Shown here: one piece after another, positions 55,127-63,932 of the stretch
Numbering within the stretch: position 1 is the stretch's first letter
How the letters are laid out: every line of letters begins with the position of its first letter
NCBI GenBank assembly: GCA_044228285.1
Contig: JBGAVD010000002.1
Location: 1-64,000 of the forward strand
DNA from: JBBATK01 sp044228285
Lineage (GTDB): Bacteria; Bacteroidota; Ignavibacteria; Kapaibacteriales; NICIL-2
DNA length: 64,000 nucleotides
Direction of reading: 5' to 3'
Translations under genes and position numbers: made by a program
The notes under the pieces: generated by a model
The model's input: only the letters and a program-made list of their open reading frames with translations
Database searches by the model: none
Told to the model about the DNA's origin: nothing

Positions 55127-55522
55127 ATGCCTACGATTGCACAGCTTGTCCGCAAGGGACGCCAAGAAGTACAGTACAAGTCAAAGTCCCCAGCGTTGAT
55201 GTCATGTCCTCAACGTCGTGGCGTGTGCACCCGTGTTTACACAACCACACCAAAGAAGCCAAACTCAGCGTTGCGTAAAGTAGCGCGTGTTCGTTTGACG
55301 AACAGCATTGAGGTGACGGCGTATATTCCAGGTGAAGGTCACAACCTGCAAGAGCACAGCATCGTGATGATTCGCGGTGGTCGTGTGAAGGACTTACCAG
55401 GTGTGCGTTATCACATCATTCGTGGTGCTGCGGATACTCAAGGTGTAAATGGTCGTATGCAAGCTCGTTCCAAGTATGGCGCGAAGAAGCCTAAGGCTGG
55501 AGCAGCGGCAGCTAAGAAGTAA
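55127..55522 (+). CDS. rpsL: 30S ribosomal protein S12
   Basis: A 131-residue S12 with the conserved TTPKKPNSALRKVARVRL and GGRVKDLPGVRYHIIRGAADTQGV. The lysines in PKKPNSA and GRVKDLP are the wild-type residues whose change gives streptomycin resistance. S12 sits at the decoding centre. The C-terminal KKPKAGAAAAKK tail is usual. The ATG at 55127 is chosen over a GTG at 55112. Followed by rpsG after 116 bases. Confidence 0.98.
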   Translation: MPTIAQLVRKGRQEVQYKSKSPALMSCPQRRGVCTRVYTTTPKKPNSALRKVARVRLTNSIEVTAYIPGEGHNLQEHSIVMIRGGRVKDLPGVRYHIIRGAADTQGVNGRMQARSKYGAKKPKAGAAAAKK

Positions 55523-55638
55523 GTGTCGACTGAGTGATTGATTGTTGGTTTTGCAAAGTTGAAAAAGTAGAGAACATCCGGACTTTCGGCATCAGGTGAA
55601 GAAGCACAGAGCCAAGTCCATTACCAGATACAAGTGCG

Positions 55639-56106
55639 ATGAGAAAGAAGAAAGCAGAAAAGCGTTACGTTACACCGGATCCACAATACAATGATGTTGT
55701 ATTGGCGAAGTTTGTTAACTGTGTTATGCTTCAGGGCAAGAAGACAGTAGCTCGCAAGATCGTGTATCAAGCATTGACATTGGTAGGCGAGAAGACTGGC
55801 CAAGATCCAATCGATGTATTCCGCAAGGCAATTTCAAATGCTTCACCAGCATTGGAAGTTCGTCCTCGTCGTGTCGGTGGTGCTACCTATCAAGTTCCTT
55901 CGGAAGTACGTGAAGATCGTCGTTTAGCTTTGGCTATTCGTTGGATCCGCGACTACGCTAAGGATCGTCGTGATAAGTCGATGGCTACTCGTTTAGCTAA
56001 TGAAATTATGGCTGCTTCAAATGGCGAAGGTGGAGCGATTAAGCGTCGTGACACTATGCACTCAATGGCTGAGTCGAACAAGGCCTTTGCACATTTCAAG
56101 TGGTAA
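55639..56106 (+). CDS. rpsG: 30S ribosomal protein S7
   Basis: A 155-residue S7 (MRKKKAEKRYVTPDPQYNDVVLAKFVN start, RPRRVGGATYQVPSEV, MATRLANEIM, KRRDTMHSMAESNKAFAHFKW end). S7 nucleates assembly of the 30S head and binds mRNA near the E site. It lies between rpsL and fusA2, in the classical str order, with 52 bases to fusA2. Confidence 0.98.
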   Translation: MRKKKAEKRYVTPDPQYNDVVLAKFVNCVMLQGKKTVARKIVYQALTLVGEKTGQDPIDVFRKAISNASPALEVRPRRVGGATYQVPSEVREDRRLALAIRWIRDYAKDRRDKSMATRLANEIMAASNGEGGAIKRRDTMHSMAESNKAFAHFKW

Positions 56107-56158
56107 GCTGAAGTATTGTTCTTTGGAAACTTAACAACTCAACGCGAGAAGTGAACTG

Positions 56159-58225
56159 ATGGCTCGAACGACAGATATTAGCAAAGTTCGAAACATCGGA
56201 ATCATGGCGCACATTGATGCCGGTAAAACAACGACGACGGAACGTATCTTGTTTTACACCGGATTTCTGCACAAACTCGGGGAAGTTCATGAAGGAACGA
56301 CCATTACCGATTACATGGCGCAGGAGCGGGAGCGCGGCATCACCATTACTTCTGCAGCGGTAAGCACATCTTGGGCAGGACATCAGATTAACATCATTGA
56401 TACCCCTGGGCATGTTGACTTTACTGCGGAAGTGCAGCGTTCACTGCGAGTATTGGATGGAGCAATTGCTTTGTTCACAGCAGTGGAAGGTGTAGAACCA
56501 CAGTCGGAGACTGTGTGGCACCAAGCTGAGCTTTATCATGTGCCACGCATTGCCTTTGTCAACAAGATGGACCGTGTTGGTGCGGATTTCGAAAACGTTG
56601 TCGCGATGATTCGCGAGCAACTGTCTGCAAATCCAGTACCGGTGCAGATTCCAATTGGACAAGAGGAAAACTTTGAAGGAGTAGTTGATCTTTTACGAAT
56701 GAAGGCTTTGTATTTCGATGCTTCATCGTTAGGGACTCAAGTCAACGAAGCAGAGATTCCTGAAGCAATGCGTGAGGCGGCCAATGCGGCGCGTGCTCTA
56801 CTTATTGAAGCGGCTGCAGAGATGAATGATCAGTTGTTGGAGAAGTATCTGGGTGGTGAAGAATTAAGCAACGAAGAAGTGCTTAAAGCTTTACGAGAAG
56901 CCACGATCGCCAACAAGATTGTTCCTGTTCTTTGTGGTTCGGCGTATCGTAACAAGGGCGTGCAGCAGTTATTGGACGCAGTGGTTGCCTTTTTGCCTTC
57001 ACCGGCAGAAGCTCAACCAGCGCATGGATTCAGTACAGATGGAAAAGACAAAGAACTCATTCGAAAAGCAACAGATGAAGAGTCTTTTTCAGCTCTAGCA
57101 TTTAAAGTTATCAGTGATAAGCACGCTGGCCGGCTAGTATTCATTCGCATTTATAGCGGTACACTAGAAGCGGGTAGTATGGTGCTCAACACGGCAACTG
57201 ATAAGAAAGAGCGAGTTATGAAGATCCTGCGTATGCAGGCGGACAAGCGGGAGGAGATCAAGGTTGCCTATGCAGGCGAGATTGTATCCATTCCTGGACT
57301 GAAGGCTCGTACAGGCGAAACCCTGTGTGATCCAAAGTCTCCGGTACTTTTTGAGAAGATCGATTTTGCAGAGCCAGTCATTAATCAATCTATTGAAGCA
57401 AGGACCACAGCAGATCAGGAGAAACTTCTGAGTGCTCTAAGTTCCTTGGCAGAGGAAGATCCGACCTTTCAGTATGGGAACGACAAAGAATCCGGCCAAT
57501 TGTTGATTAGTGGTGTTGGTGAATTGCACTTAGAGATCATGGTAGACCGCTTGAATCGGGACTTTAATGTTCCCGCTCGAGTAGGCAAGCCCCAAGTTTC
57601 CTACCGTGAAACTTTGAGTGGTAGTAGTACGAAGACGGCAGAGTTTATTCGACAGCAGGGTACAAAGGGACAGTTTGCCATTGTAAGCCTGAAGGTTGAA
57701 GCAAATGAAAATGGCAAAGGATTTAGTTTTGTTCGAGCATTCGAGCAGAAGGACTTTCCAGAGGCATATTACCAAGCAATCGAGCAGGGAGCTCGAGAAG
57801 CAATGGGTGCAGGTCCGATCATGGGTTATCCACTAGTGGATGTTAAAGTAACCCTTGAGTCAGCAAAGCTAGATGAATCTGACTCTAGCGACGTAGCATT
57901 TAAGATTGCAGCATCAATGGCTATGCGTGATGCTTGTAGAGATGCAAAACCCATAGTACTTGAACCAGTCTTTTTGGTTGAAGTAACAACACCAGAAGAA
58001 TTTTTAGGCGAAGTGATTGCCGACCTCAGTGCTCGAAGAGGGAAAATCGAGGGCATTGACAGTCGGGCGCAACGCCAGATAGTAAAAGCGCTTGTGCCGC
58101 TTTCCGAAATGTTCGGATATGTGACGCAGCTGCGATCGCTGACTCAGGGACGAGCAGTGTTTGTCATGACCTTCTCACGTTACGAACAAGCGGTTGTCAA
58201 AACAAACATGTATGCCGGTGGATAA
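56159..58225 (+). CDS. fusA: Elongation factor G paralog, EF-G2-like
   Basis: A 688-residue EF-G with all five domains. P-loop AHIDAGKT (about residues 19-26), DTPGH, and NKMDRVG. Its N-terminal half has the canonical GVEPQSETVW; the C-terminal half departs from canonical EF-G: FSALAFKVISDKHAGRLVFIRIYSGTL, GPIMGYPLVDVKVTLES, and IADLSARRGKIEGIDSRAQRQIVKALVPLSEMFGYVTQLRSLTQGRAVF, recalling EF-G2 and mitochondrial EF-G2. It may act in ribosome recycling. It stands in the str operon where the ordinary fusA stands. It ends 180 bases before tuf. Confidence 0.94.
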   Translation: MARTTDISKVRNIGIMAHIDAGKTTTTERILFYTGFLHKLGEVHEGTTITDYMAQERERGITITSAAVSTSWAGHQINIIDTPGHVDFTAEVQRSLRVLDGAIALFTAVEGVEPQSETVWHQAELYHVPRIAFVNKMDRVGADFENVVAMIREQLSANPVPVQIPIGQEENFEGVVDLLRMKALYFDASSLGTQVNEAEIPEAMREAANAARALLIEAAAEMNDQLLEKYLGGEELSNEEVLKALREATIANKIVPVLCGSAYRNKGVQQLLDAVVAFLPSPAEAQPAHGFSTDGKDKELIRKATDEESFSALAFKVISDKHAGRLVFIRIYSGTLEAGSMVLNTATDKKERVMKILRMQADKREEIKVAYAGEIVSIPGLKARTGETLCDPKSPVLFEKIDFAEPVINQSIEARTTADQEKLLSALSSLAEEDPTFQYGNDKESGQLLISGVGELHLEIMVDRLNRDFNVPARVGKPQVSYRETLSGSSTKTAEFIRQQGTKGQFAIVSLKVEANENGKGFSFVRAFEQKDFPEAYYQAIEQGAREAMGAGPIMGYPLVDVKVTLESAKLDESDSSDVAFKIAASMAMRDACRDAKPIVLEPVFLVEVTTPEEFLGEVIADLSARRGKIEGIDSRAQRQIVKALVPLSEMFGYVTQLRSLTQGRAVFVMTFSRYEQAVVKTNMYAGG

Positions 58226-58406
58226 AATCCGGTGCTAGAGCTATAGGCAAAGGCACACAGTCCGGTCGCTGCTGAGTTGTTGGTTTTCACCTGAAAAGGG
58301 TGTTGCGGAGTTATTGAGAGATCAGTGCTTTGCAATCAGAAATCAATCAAGAAATCAAATTCATTGTATAGTTCATTCACACTCTCTATTCGGAGGATAT
58401 GTAGTC

Positions 58407-59615
58407 ATGGCAAAAGAGAAATTTGAACGTTCCAAGCCGCACGTCAACATAGGCACCATTGGTCACGTAGACCACGGTAAGACCACATTGACCGCTGCAA
58501 TCACTATGGGTCTTTCCCAGAAGATCTCGACGAACGAACGCCGCGCATACGATCAGATCGACAATGCGCCAGAAGAAAAGGCTCGTGGGATCACAATTAA
58601 CACCGCACACGTAGAATACGAAACAGCTGTTCGTCACTATGCACACGTAGACTGCCCAGGTCACGCTGACTATATCAAGAACATGATCACTGGTGCAGCT
58701 CAAATGGACGGTGCAATTCTTGTAGTAGCTGCAACCGACGGTCCAATGCCACAAACTCGTGAGCACATTCTTTTGGCTCGTCAAGTAGGTGTACCTCGTG
58801 TTGTTGTATTCATGAACAAGGTTGATATCGCTGACGCAGATTTGCTCGAGCTCGTTGAGCTTGAAATCCGTGAGTTGTTGACCCGTTATGAATTCCCAGG
58901 CGAAGAAATTCCTATCATTAAGGGTTCAGCATTGAAGGCTCTCGAAGCCGGTTCAAGCAATGCACCAATCGATGATGAGCGTTATACATGCATCTGGGAA
59001 CTTATGGATGCAGTAGATAGCTACATTCCAACCCCAGTTCGTGCAGTTGATAAGCCATTCTTGATGCCAGTTGAGGACGTATTCTCAATCACAGGTCGTG
59101 GTACCGTAGGTACAGGCCGTATTGAGCGCGGAATCATCAAGGTGAACGACGAAATCGAAATCGTAGGATTCGGTCTTCAAAAGAAGTCAATCGTTACCGG
59201 TATTGAAATGTTCCACAAGCTCCTCGATGAAGGCCGTGCTGGCGATAACGCTGGTTTGCTTCTTCGTGGTGTTGAAAAGACCGAGCTTGAGCGCGGAATG
59301 GTTTTGGCTAAGCCAGGATCCATTAAGCCTCACCACAAGTTCACCGCTCAGGTGTACGTGTTGACCAAAGAAGAAGGCGGACGTCACACTCCATTCTTCA
59401 ATGGCTATCGTCCACAATTTTACTTCCGTACAACGGACGTAACCGGAGTTGCTCAATTGCCAGGTGGTGTTGAGATGGTTATGCCTGGTGACAACCTTGA
59501 TGCATTGATCATCGAGCTGATCACCCCAGTAGCTATGGAAGAAGGACTCCGTTTCGCTATTCGCGAAGGTGGCCGTACTGTAGGTGCTGGTGTTGTAACG
59601 AAAGTGCTTGAATAG
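58407..59615 (+). CDS. tuf: Elongation factor Tu
   Basis: A 402-residue EF-Tu (MAKEKFERSKPHVNIGTIGH start). G motifs GHVDHGKT (about residues 18-25), DCPGH (about 80-84), NKVD (about 135-138), and the domain II/III motifs FSITGRGTVGTGRIERG and RTTDVTGVAQLPGGVEMVMPGDN. It brings aminoacyl-tRNA to the ribosome. The ATG at 58407 has a perfect GGAGG upstream. A strong terminator follows, so it ends the str part of the cluster. One tuf copy is in the window. Confidence 0.98.
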   Translation: MAKEKFERSKPHVNIGTIGHVDHGKTTLTAAITMGLSQKISTNERRAYDQIDNAPEEKARGITINTAHVEYETAVRHYAHVDCPGHADYIKNMITGAAQMDGAILVVAATDGPMPQTREHILLARQVGVPRVVVFMNKVDIADADLLELVELEIRELLTRYEFPGEEIPIIKGSALKALEAGSSNAPIDDERYTCIWELMDAVDSYIPTPVRAVDKPFLMPVEDVFSITGRGTVGTGRIERGIIKVNDEIEIVGFGLQKKSIVTGIEMFHKLLDEGRAGDNAGLLLRGVEKTELERGMVLAKPGSIKPHHKFTAQVYVLTKEEGGRHTPFFNGYRPQFYFRTTDVTGVAQLPGGVEMVMPGDNLDALIIELITPVAMEEGLRFAIREGGRTVGAGVVTKVLE

Positions 59616-59627
59616 GATACTACTGTG

Positions 59628-59658
59628 CAGCCGAGAGGGCAAAGCCCTCTCGGCTGTT
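59628..59658 (+). terminator. Terminator between tuf and rpsJ
   Basis: Thirteen perfect pairs (59628-59640 with 59644-59656), AAA loop, then TTCTC. It separates the str genes from the S10 operon, and the T tract is short. Confidence 0.85.
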
Positions 59659-59690
59659 CTCATTAACTTCTAAAGTGAAAAGGTACATCT

Positions 59691-59999
59691 GTGTCAACCC
59701 AAAGAATCAGAATTAAACTTCGCTCGTACGATCACAACCTGATTGATAAATCATCAGAACGAATCGTGCGCACAGTCAAACAAACCGGTGCGGTTGTATC
59801 AGGGCCGATTCCGTTGCCAACAGAAAAGACGATCGTTACAGTTAACAGATCGCCTCACGTTGATAAGAAATCGCGCGAGCAATTTGAAGCACGCGTACAC
59901 AAGCGTCTGATCGACATCTTTAGTTCCACACAGAGAACAATCGATTCGTTGATGCGTCTTGAACTGCCAGCTGGTGTAGATGTCGAAGTAAAAGTGTAA
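59691..59999 (+). CDS. rpsJ: 30S ribosomal protein S10
   Basis: A 102-residue S10, first gene of the S10 operon. Signature STQRIRIKLRSYDHNLIDKS and GPIPLPTEKTIVTVNRSPHVDKKSREQFE. The start is GTG at 59691, with AAAGG upstream; no ATG lies before the conserved domain. It follows the tuf terminator by 33 bases. Confidence 0.98.
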   Translation: MSTQRIRIKLRSYDHNLIDKSSERIVRTVKQTGAVVSGPIPLPTEKTIVTVNRSPHVDKKSREQFEARVHKRLIDIFSSTQRTIDSLMRLELPAGVDVEVKV

Positions 60000-60014
60000 C
60001 AGAAGGAGTAATTC

Positions 60015-60629
60015 ATGAGCGCGTTGCTCGGAAGAAAATTAGGAATGACAAGTATATTCCGCGAGGATGGCTCGAGCATTCCTTGTACGGTTGTGGAAGC
60101 AGGCCCATGTCCAGTCGTGCAGCTTCGTACCAAAGAAAACGATGGTTACGAAGCCGTTCAGATCGGCTATGAGGAGATTCCAGAGCGGAAGGTTAACGAA
60201 CCGATGAAAGGCCACTTCGCAAAAGCGGGCACTCCTTATGTTCGACACTTAAAAGAGTTCCGCAATCTTAAAGCGGGAGTCGGCGATGTATTGACTGTGG
60301 AGCAATTCCAGGTTGGTGATCGTTTGAAAGTGTCCACAAAGAGCAAAGGCCGTGGTTTCCAAGGCGTTGTAAAACGGCACCACTTTGCTGGTGTTGGAGG
60401 TACAACTCACGGTCAAAGTGATCGTGTACGTGCTCCAGGTTCCATTGGTGGATCGTCCTACCCATCTCGCGTGTTTAAGGGCACTCGTATGGCGGGTCGG
60501 ATGGGTGGAAAGCGGACTTCAATCCGCAATCTGGAAATTCTACAGATTATGCCTGATCAGAATATCATGCTGATTCGTGGAAGCATTCCAGGTGCTCCAA
60601 ACACCGTGATCGAGCTCGTTAAGTTATAA
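60015..60629 (+). CDS. rplC: 50S ribosomal protein L3
   Basis: A 204-residue L3 with GRKLGMTSIFREDG at the start, KSKGRGFQGVVKRHHFAGVGGTTHGQSD and GRMGGKRTSIRNL later. AAGGAG stands ten bases before the ATG. It binds near the peptidyl-transferase centre. It is 15 bases after rpsJ. Confidence 0.98.
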   Translation: MSALLGRKLGMTSIFREDGSSIPCTVVEAGPCPVVQLRTKENDGYEAVQIGYEEIPERKVNEPMKGHFAKAGTPYVRHLKEFRNLKAGVGDVLTVEQFQVGDRLKVSTKSKGRGFQGVVKRHHFAGVGGTTHGQSDRVRAPGSIGGSSYPSRVFKGTRMAGRMGGKRTSIRNLEILQIMPDQNIMLIRGSIPGAPNTVIELVKL

Positions 60630-60663
60630 TCAATAAACAGCCAATCAGAAAAAGGTAGTTGAA

Positions 60664-61311
60664 ATGAAAGTGGATGTATTTTCTATTGACGGTGCGAAGA
60701 GCGGTCAGATTGATCTTCCGGATGAAGTATTCGGAATCGAGCCGAACGAGCACGTAATGTATCAGGCAGTGCGTGTGTATCTCGCTCACCATCGTCAGGG
60801 TACAGCCAAGACAAAAACCAGAAGCTATGTTTCCGGTGGTGGTAGAAAGCCATGGAAGCAAAAAGGTCGTGGAACAGCTCGTTCGGGATCTTCAAGATCA
60901 CCGGTATGGGTAGGTGGAGGAACCATTTTTGGACCAAAGCCACACAAATACACGATTGATATTCCAGTCAAGATGAAGCGTCTTGCTCGTAAGTCGGCAT
61001 TCTCATGTCGCATGCAAGAACAGAACATCATCGTTGTTGAAGGTTTGCAGTTTGCAGATCACAAGACAAAGAACATGACGAGTGTATTAAAGGCGCTGGG
61101 AATTGAAGGTGAGAAGACACTTGTATTGTTGCCGGAAGTTCGTCAAAATGTGGTATTAGCTACGCGGAATATTCCACGTGTAACAGCTGCATTGGCTGAT
61201 AAGATTTCAACCTACGACATTTTGAACCACAAGAAGTTGCTCATCAGTTCAGATTCAATTGCAACCATTGTGAAGTCCTTTGGTGAACAAACAGTTGGCT
61301 CAACGAATTAA
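60664..61311 (+). CDS. rplD: 50S ribosomal protein L4
   Basis: A 215-residue L4 (VFSIDGAKSGQIDLPDEVFGI, RQGTAKTKTRSYVSGGGRKPWKQKGRGTARSGS, GPKPHKYTIDIPVKMKRLARKSA). It lines the exit tunnel. It may autoregulate the S10 operon as in enterobacteria, but no such leader was found here. It follows rplC by 34 bases. Confidence 0.98.
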   Translation: MKVDVFSIDGAKSGQIDLPDEVFGIEPNEHVMYQAVRVYLAHHRQGTAKTKTRSYVSGGGRKPWKQKGRGTARSGSSRSPVWVGGGTIFGPKPHKYTIDIPVKMKRLARKSAFSCRMQEQNIIVVEGLQFADHKTKNMTSVLKALGIEGEKTLVLLPEVRQNVVLATRNIPRVTAALADKISTYDILNHKKLLISSDSIATIVKSFGEQTVGSTN

Positions 61312-61328
61312 AAAGAAGGATACAGCAC

Positions 61329-61634
61329 ATGTTGCATTTAATAAAACGACCAATCGTTACAGAAAAATCGAACAAAGTGAATCAGATTCACAAACAGTAT
61401 GTGTTTGAAGTTGAGCGCGGTACGAATAAGATCGAGATTGCGCGTGCTGTTGAGTCGATGTTTCAAGTAAAAGTTGAGCAGGTGCGCACCGTCAACGTTC
61501 GTGGTAAGTTTCGTTCGCGATACACCAAACGTGGTTTGATGCGTGGTACAACCAAGGCTCGTAAGAAAGCATATGTTCGCTTACAAGATGGCTACACCAT
61601 CGATATTGTAAGTGGTGAAGGTGAGAAGCAGTAA
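61329..61634 (+). CDS. rplW: 50S ribosomal protein L23
   Basis: A 101-residue L23 (LIKRPIVTEKSNKVNQIHKQYVFEV, KKAYVRLQDGYTIDIVS). It forms the docking site for trigger factor and SRP at the tunnel exit. It lies 17 bases after rplD. Confidence 0.97.
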   Translation: MLHLIKRPIVTEKSNKVNQIHKQYVFEVERGTNKIEIARAVESMFQVKVEQVRTVNVRGKFRSRYTKRGLMRGTTKARKKAYVRLQDGYTIDIVSGEGEKQ

Positions 61635-61708
61635 GATACTGAGAGTGCTGAAAGAGTAGACTCGCGGGTTCTGCACATTAATTACGGAATTACAGAAAAG
61701 AGATTGTC

Positions 61709-62542
61709 ATGGGTATTCGTCAATTAAAGCCAATTACACCAGGTACGCGCTTCTATAGCGTAAGTGATTTCAAAGAAATCACGACATCGACGCCGTACAA
61801 GAAGTTATTGCGCGTGAAGAAGAAATCCGGTGGACGTAACAACACCGGTCGCATCACCTCACGTCACCGTGGTGGTGGGCACAAGCAACAGTATCGTGTT
61901 ATTGATTTCAAGCGCAACAAGGTTGACATGCCAGCTGTTGTGGAGACAATCGAGTACGATCCAAACCGTTCAGCTCGTATTGCACTTGTAAAGTACGCAG
62001 ACGGCGAGTATCGTTACATCTTGGCACCAAACGGTTTGAAAGTTGGCGCTACGATTATTACAAGCGCGACAGCAGATCTGAAAGATGGAAACTGTATGCC
62101 ATTAAGTAAGATTCCTCCAGGATTGTTCATTCACAACATTGAGTTGAAGCCAGGCAAGGGTGGACAAATGGTCCGTTCCGCTGGAATGTCGGCTCAGATG
62201 GTTGGGAATGAGGGCAAATATGCTCAAGTAAAGCTTCCTTCTGGTGAGATTCGCATGGTTCTTTCGAATTGCTACGCTACACTTGGTACCGTTGGTAATT
62301 CAGATCACGAGAACATTCTTCATGGTAAAGCAGGCCGCAAGCGTTGGATGGGCGTACGTCCACAAACCCGCGGTATTGCGATGAATCCAATCGATCACCC
62401 GAACGGTGGTGGTGAAGGTCGCTCCAAGTCGGGTGGAGGTCGTAAGCACTTACGTTCACCATGGGGTCAGTTATCGAAGGGATTGAAGACCCGTAAGCGC
62501 AAGAAAGCTTCAACCAAGCTGATCATTCGTAAGAGAAAATAA
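61709..62542 (+). CDS. rplB: 50S ribosomal protein L2
   Basis: A 277-residue L2 (MGIRQLKPITPGTRFYSVSDF, GRNNTGRITSRHRGGGHKQQYR, GKAGRKRWMGVRPQTRGIAMNPIDHPNGGGEGRS). The conserved histidine in NPIDHPNGGGEG is present; it is needed for peptidyl transfer. It follows rplW by 74 bases. Confidence 0.98.
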   Translation: MGIRQLKPITPGTRFYSVSDFKEITTSTPYKKLLRVKKKSGGRNNTGRITSRHRGGGHKQQYRVIDFKRNKVDMPAVVETIEYDPNRSARIALVKYADGEYRYILAPNGLKVGATIITSATADLKDGNCMPLSKIPPGLFIHNIELKPGKGGQMVRSAGMSAQMVGNEGKYAQVKLPSGEIRMVLSNCYATLGTVGNSDHENILHGKAGRKRWMGVRPQTRGIAMNPIDHPNGGGEGRSKSGGGRKHLRSPWGQLSKGLKTRKRKKASTKLIIRKRK

Positions 62543-62574
62543 AAACTGAGAATACATTCTAGGAATACGACACT

Positions 62575-62844
62575 ATGCCTCGTTCACTGAAAAAAGGTGC
62601 TTTTATTTATTACAAGCTCCAAAAGAAAGTTGATACGTTAAATGATGCGGGCAAAAAGCAGGTAATCAAGACCTGGAGCAGAGCATCGACGATCACACCG
62701 GAGTTTGTTGGACACACATTTGCCGTTCACAATGGGAACAAGTTCATCCCTGTGTACGTGACGGAAAACATGGTAGGACACAAGCTTGGTGAATTTTCGC
62801 CAACACGTACCTTCCGTGGACACTCCGGCAACCGTAAAGATTAA
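62575..62844 (+). CDS. rpsS: 30S ribosomal protein S19
   Basis: An 89-residue S19 (MPRSLKKGAFIYYKLQKKVD, KTWSRASTITPEFVGHTFAVHNGNKFIPVYVTENMVGHKLGEFSPTRTFRGHS). It contacts S13 in the 30S head. It is 32 bases after rplB. Confidence 0.98.
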   Translation: MPRSLKKGAFIYYKLQKKVDTLNDAGKKQVIKTWSRASTITPEFVGHTFAVHNGNKFIPVYVTENMVGHKLGEFSPTRTFRGHSGNRKD

Positions 62845-62893
62845 GGCGCATTGAGGTAGTAGTAGCAGAGTAGACATTCAAAACGGAATTACC

Positions 62894-63232
62894 ATGGAAT
62901 CAAAAGCAATAGCAAGACACGTACCGACTTCACCTCGCAAAATGCGTTTGGTGATTGACACCATCCGTGGCAAGTCGGCAGCGGAAGCACTTACCATTTT
63001 GCGCTTTTCACCAAAGATGGCGTCGAAAGTGGCAGAAATGACCTTGCGTTCAGCAATCTCAAATTTGCGCAACAATGGTGGTGGCTATAAAGAAGAAAAT
63101 ATGATTGTTAAGTCCGTGTTTGTTGATCAGGGCAAAACGCTCAAGCGTATTTCGCCCGCACCAATGGGTCGAGCTTACAAGATCAAAAAACGTTCGCATC
63201 ATTTAACGATCGTTGTCTCAACTAACGACTAA
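62894..63232 (+). CDS. rplV: 50S ribosomal protein L22
   Basis: A 112-residue L22 (RHVPTSPRKMRLVIDTIRGKSAAEALTIL, ISNLRNNGG, RISPAPMGRAYKIKKRSHHLTIVVS). The beta-hairpin that lines the tunnel and can carry macrolide resistance changes is of normal length. It ends 15 bases before the rpsC start. Confidence 0.98.
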   Translation: MESKAIARHVPTSPRKMRLVIDTIRGKSAAEALTILRFSPKMASKVAEMTLRSAISNLRNNGGGYKEENMIVKSVFVDQGKTLKRISPAPMGRAYKIKKRSHHLTIVVSTND

Positions 63233-63247
63233 TTGCAGGGAGTACTC

Positions 63248-63898
63248 TTGGGTCAGAAAACAAATCCGATTGGTCTTCGCCTTGGTATTATCAAAGGCTG
63301 GGATGCAAACTGGTTCGAGCCAAACAGCATGGCTGATAAGATTGCTGAGGACATGAAAGTCCGTTCCTATATCAAGACACGTCTGAAAAAGGCTGGTGTA
63401 GCTCGTGTGATTGTTGAGCGTACTGCGAAGCAAATCCGCATTACTATACATACATCACGTCCAGGTGTCATCATTGGTCGTTCAGGGAAAGATATTTCTC
63501 AGCTTGAAGAGGAAATGCGCAAGCTGACGACAAAAGATGTCAAGATCCTGATTCATGAGATCAAGAGACCTGAGCTCGATGCGCAGCTTGTTGCTGATAA
63601 CATTGCGTCGCAGTTGGAAGGCCGTATCGCTTTTCGTCGCGCAATGAAGCAAGCAGTTGCAGCAGCAACGCGTCTTGGTGCTGAAGGAATTCGTGTGATG
63701 TGTGCAGGCCGCCTTGGTGGCGCTGATATGTCCAGAACAGAGCAGTATAAAGAAGGTCGCGTGCCTTTGCACACACTTCGTGCAGATATTGACTACGGAA
63801 CATCAACTGCGCATACTGTGTATGGTGCAATTGGTGTGAAGGTTTGGATCTGTAAGGGTGAAGTGATTGGCAAGCCGCAAACACAGGATAAAGAGTAA
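63248..63898 (+). CDS. rpsC: 30S ribosomal protein S3
   Basis: A 216-residue S3 with KH domain (RPGVIIGRSGKDISQLEEEM) and GADMSRTEQYKEGRVPLHTLRADIDYGTSTAHTVYGAIGVKVW. The start is taken as TTG at 63248, giving the usual GQKTNPIGLRLG N-terminus with GGGAG upstream; a second TTG at 63233 would add five residues. A TTG start is unusual for a highly expressed gene. It lies near the mRNA entry channel. Confidence 0.95.
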   Translation: MGQKTNPIGLRLGIIKGWDANWFEPNSMADKIAEDMKVRSYIKTRLKKAGVARVIVERTAKQIRITIHTSRPGVIIGRSGKDISQLEEEMRKLTTKDVKILIHEIKRPELDAQLVADNIASQLEGRIAFRRAMKQAVAAATRLGAEGIRVMCAGRLGGADMSRTEQYKEGRVPLHTLRADIDYGTSTAHTVYGAIGVKVWICKGEVIGKPQTQDKE

Positions 63899-63932
63899 GA
63901 TTTACGAAGCATAGAAATTGCAAGGGTAGATT

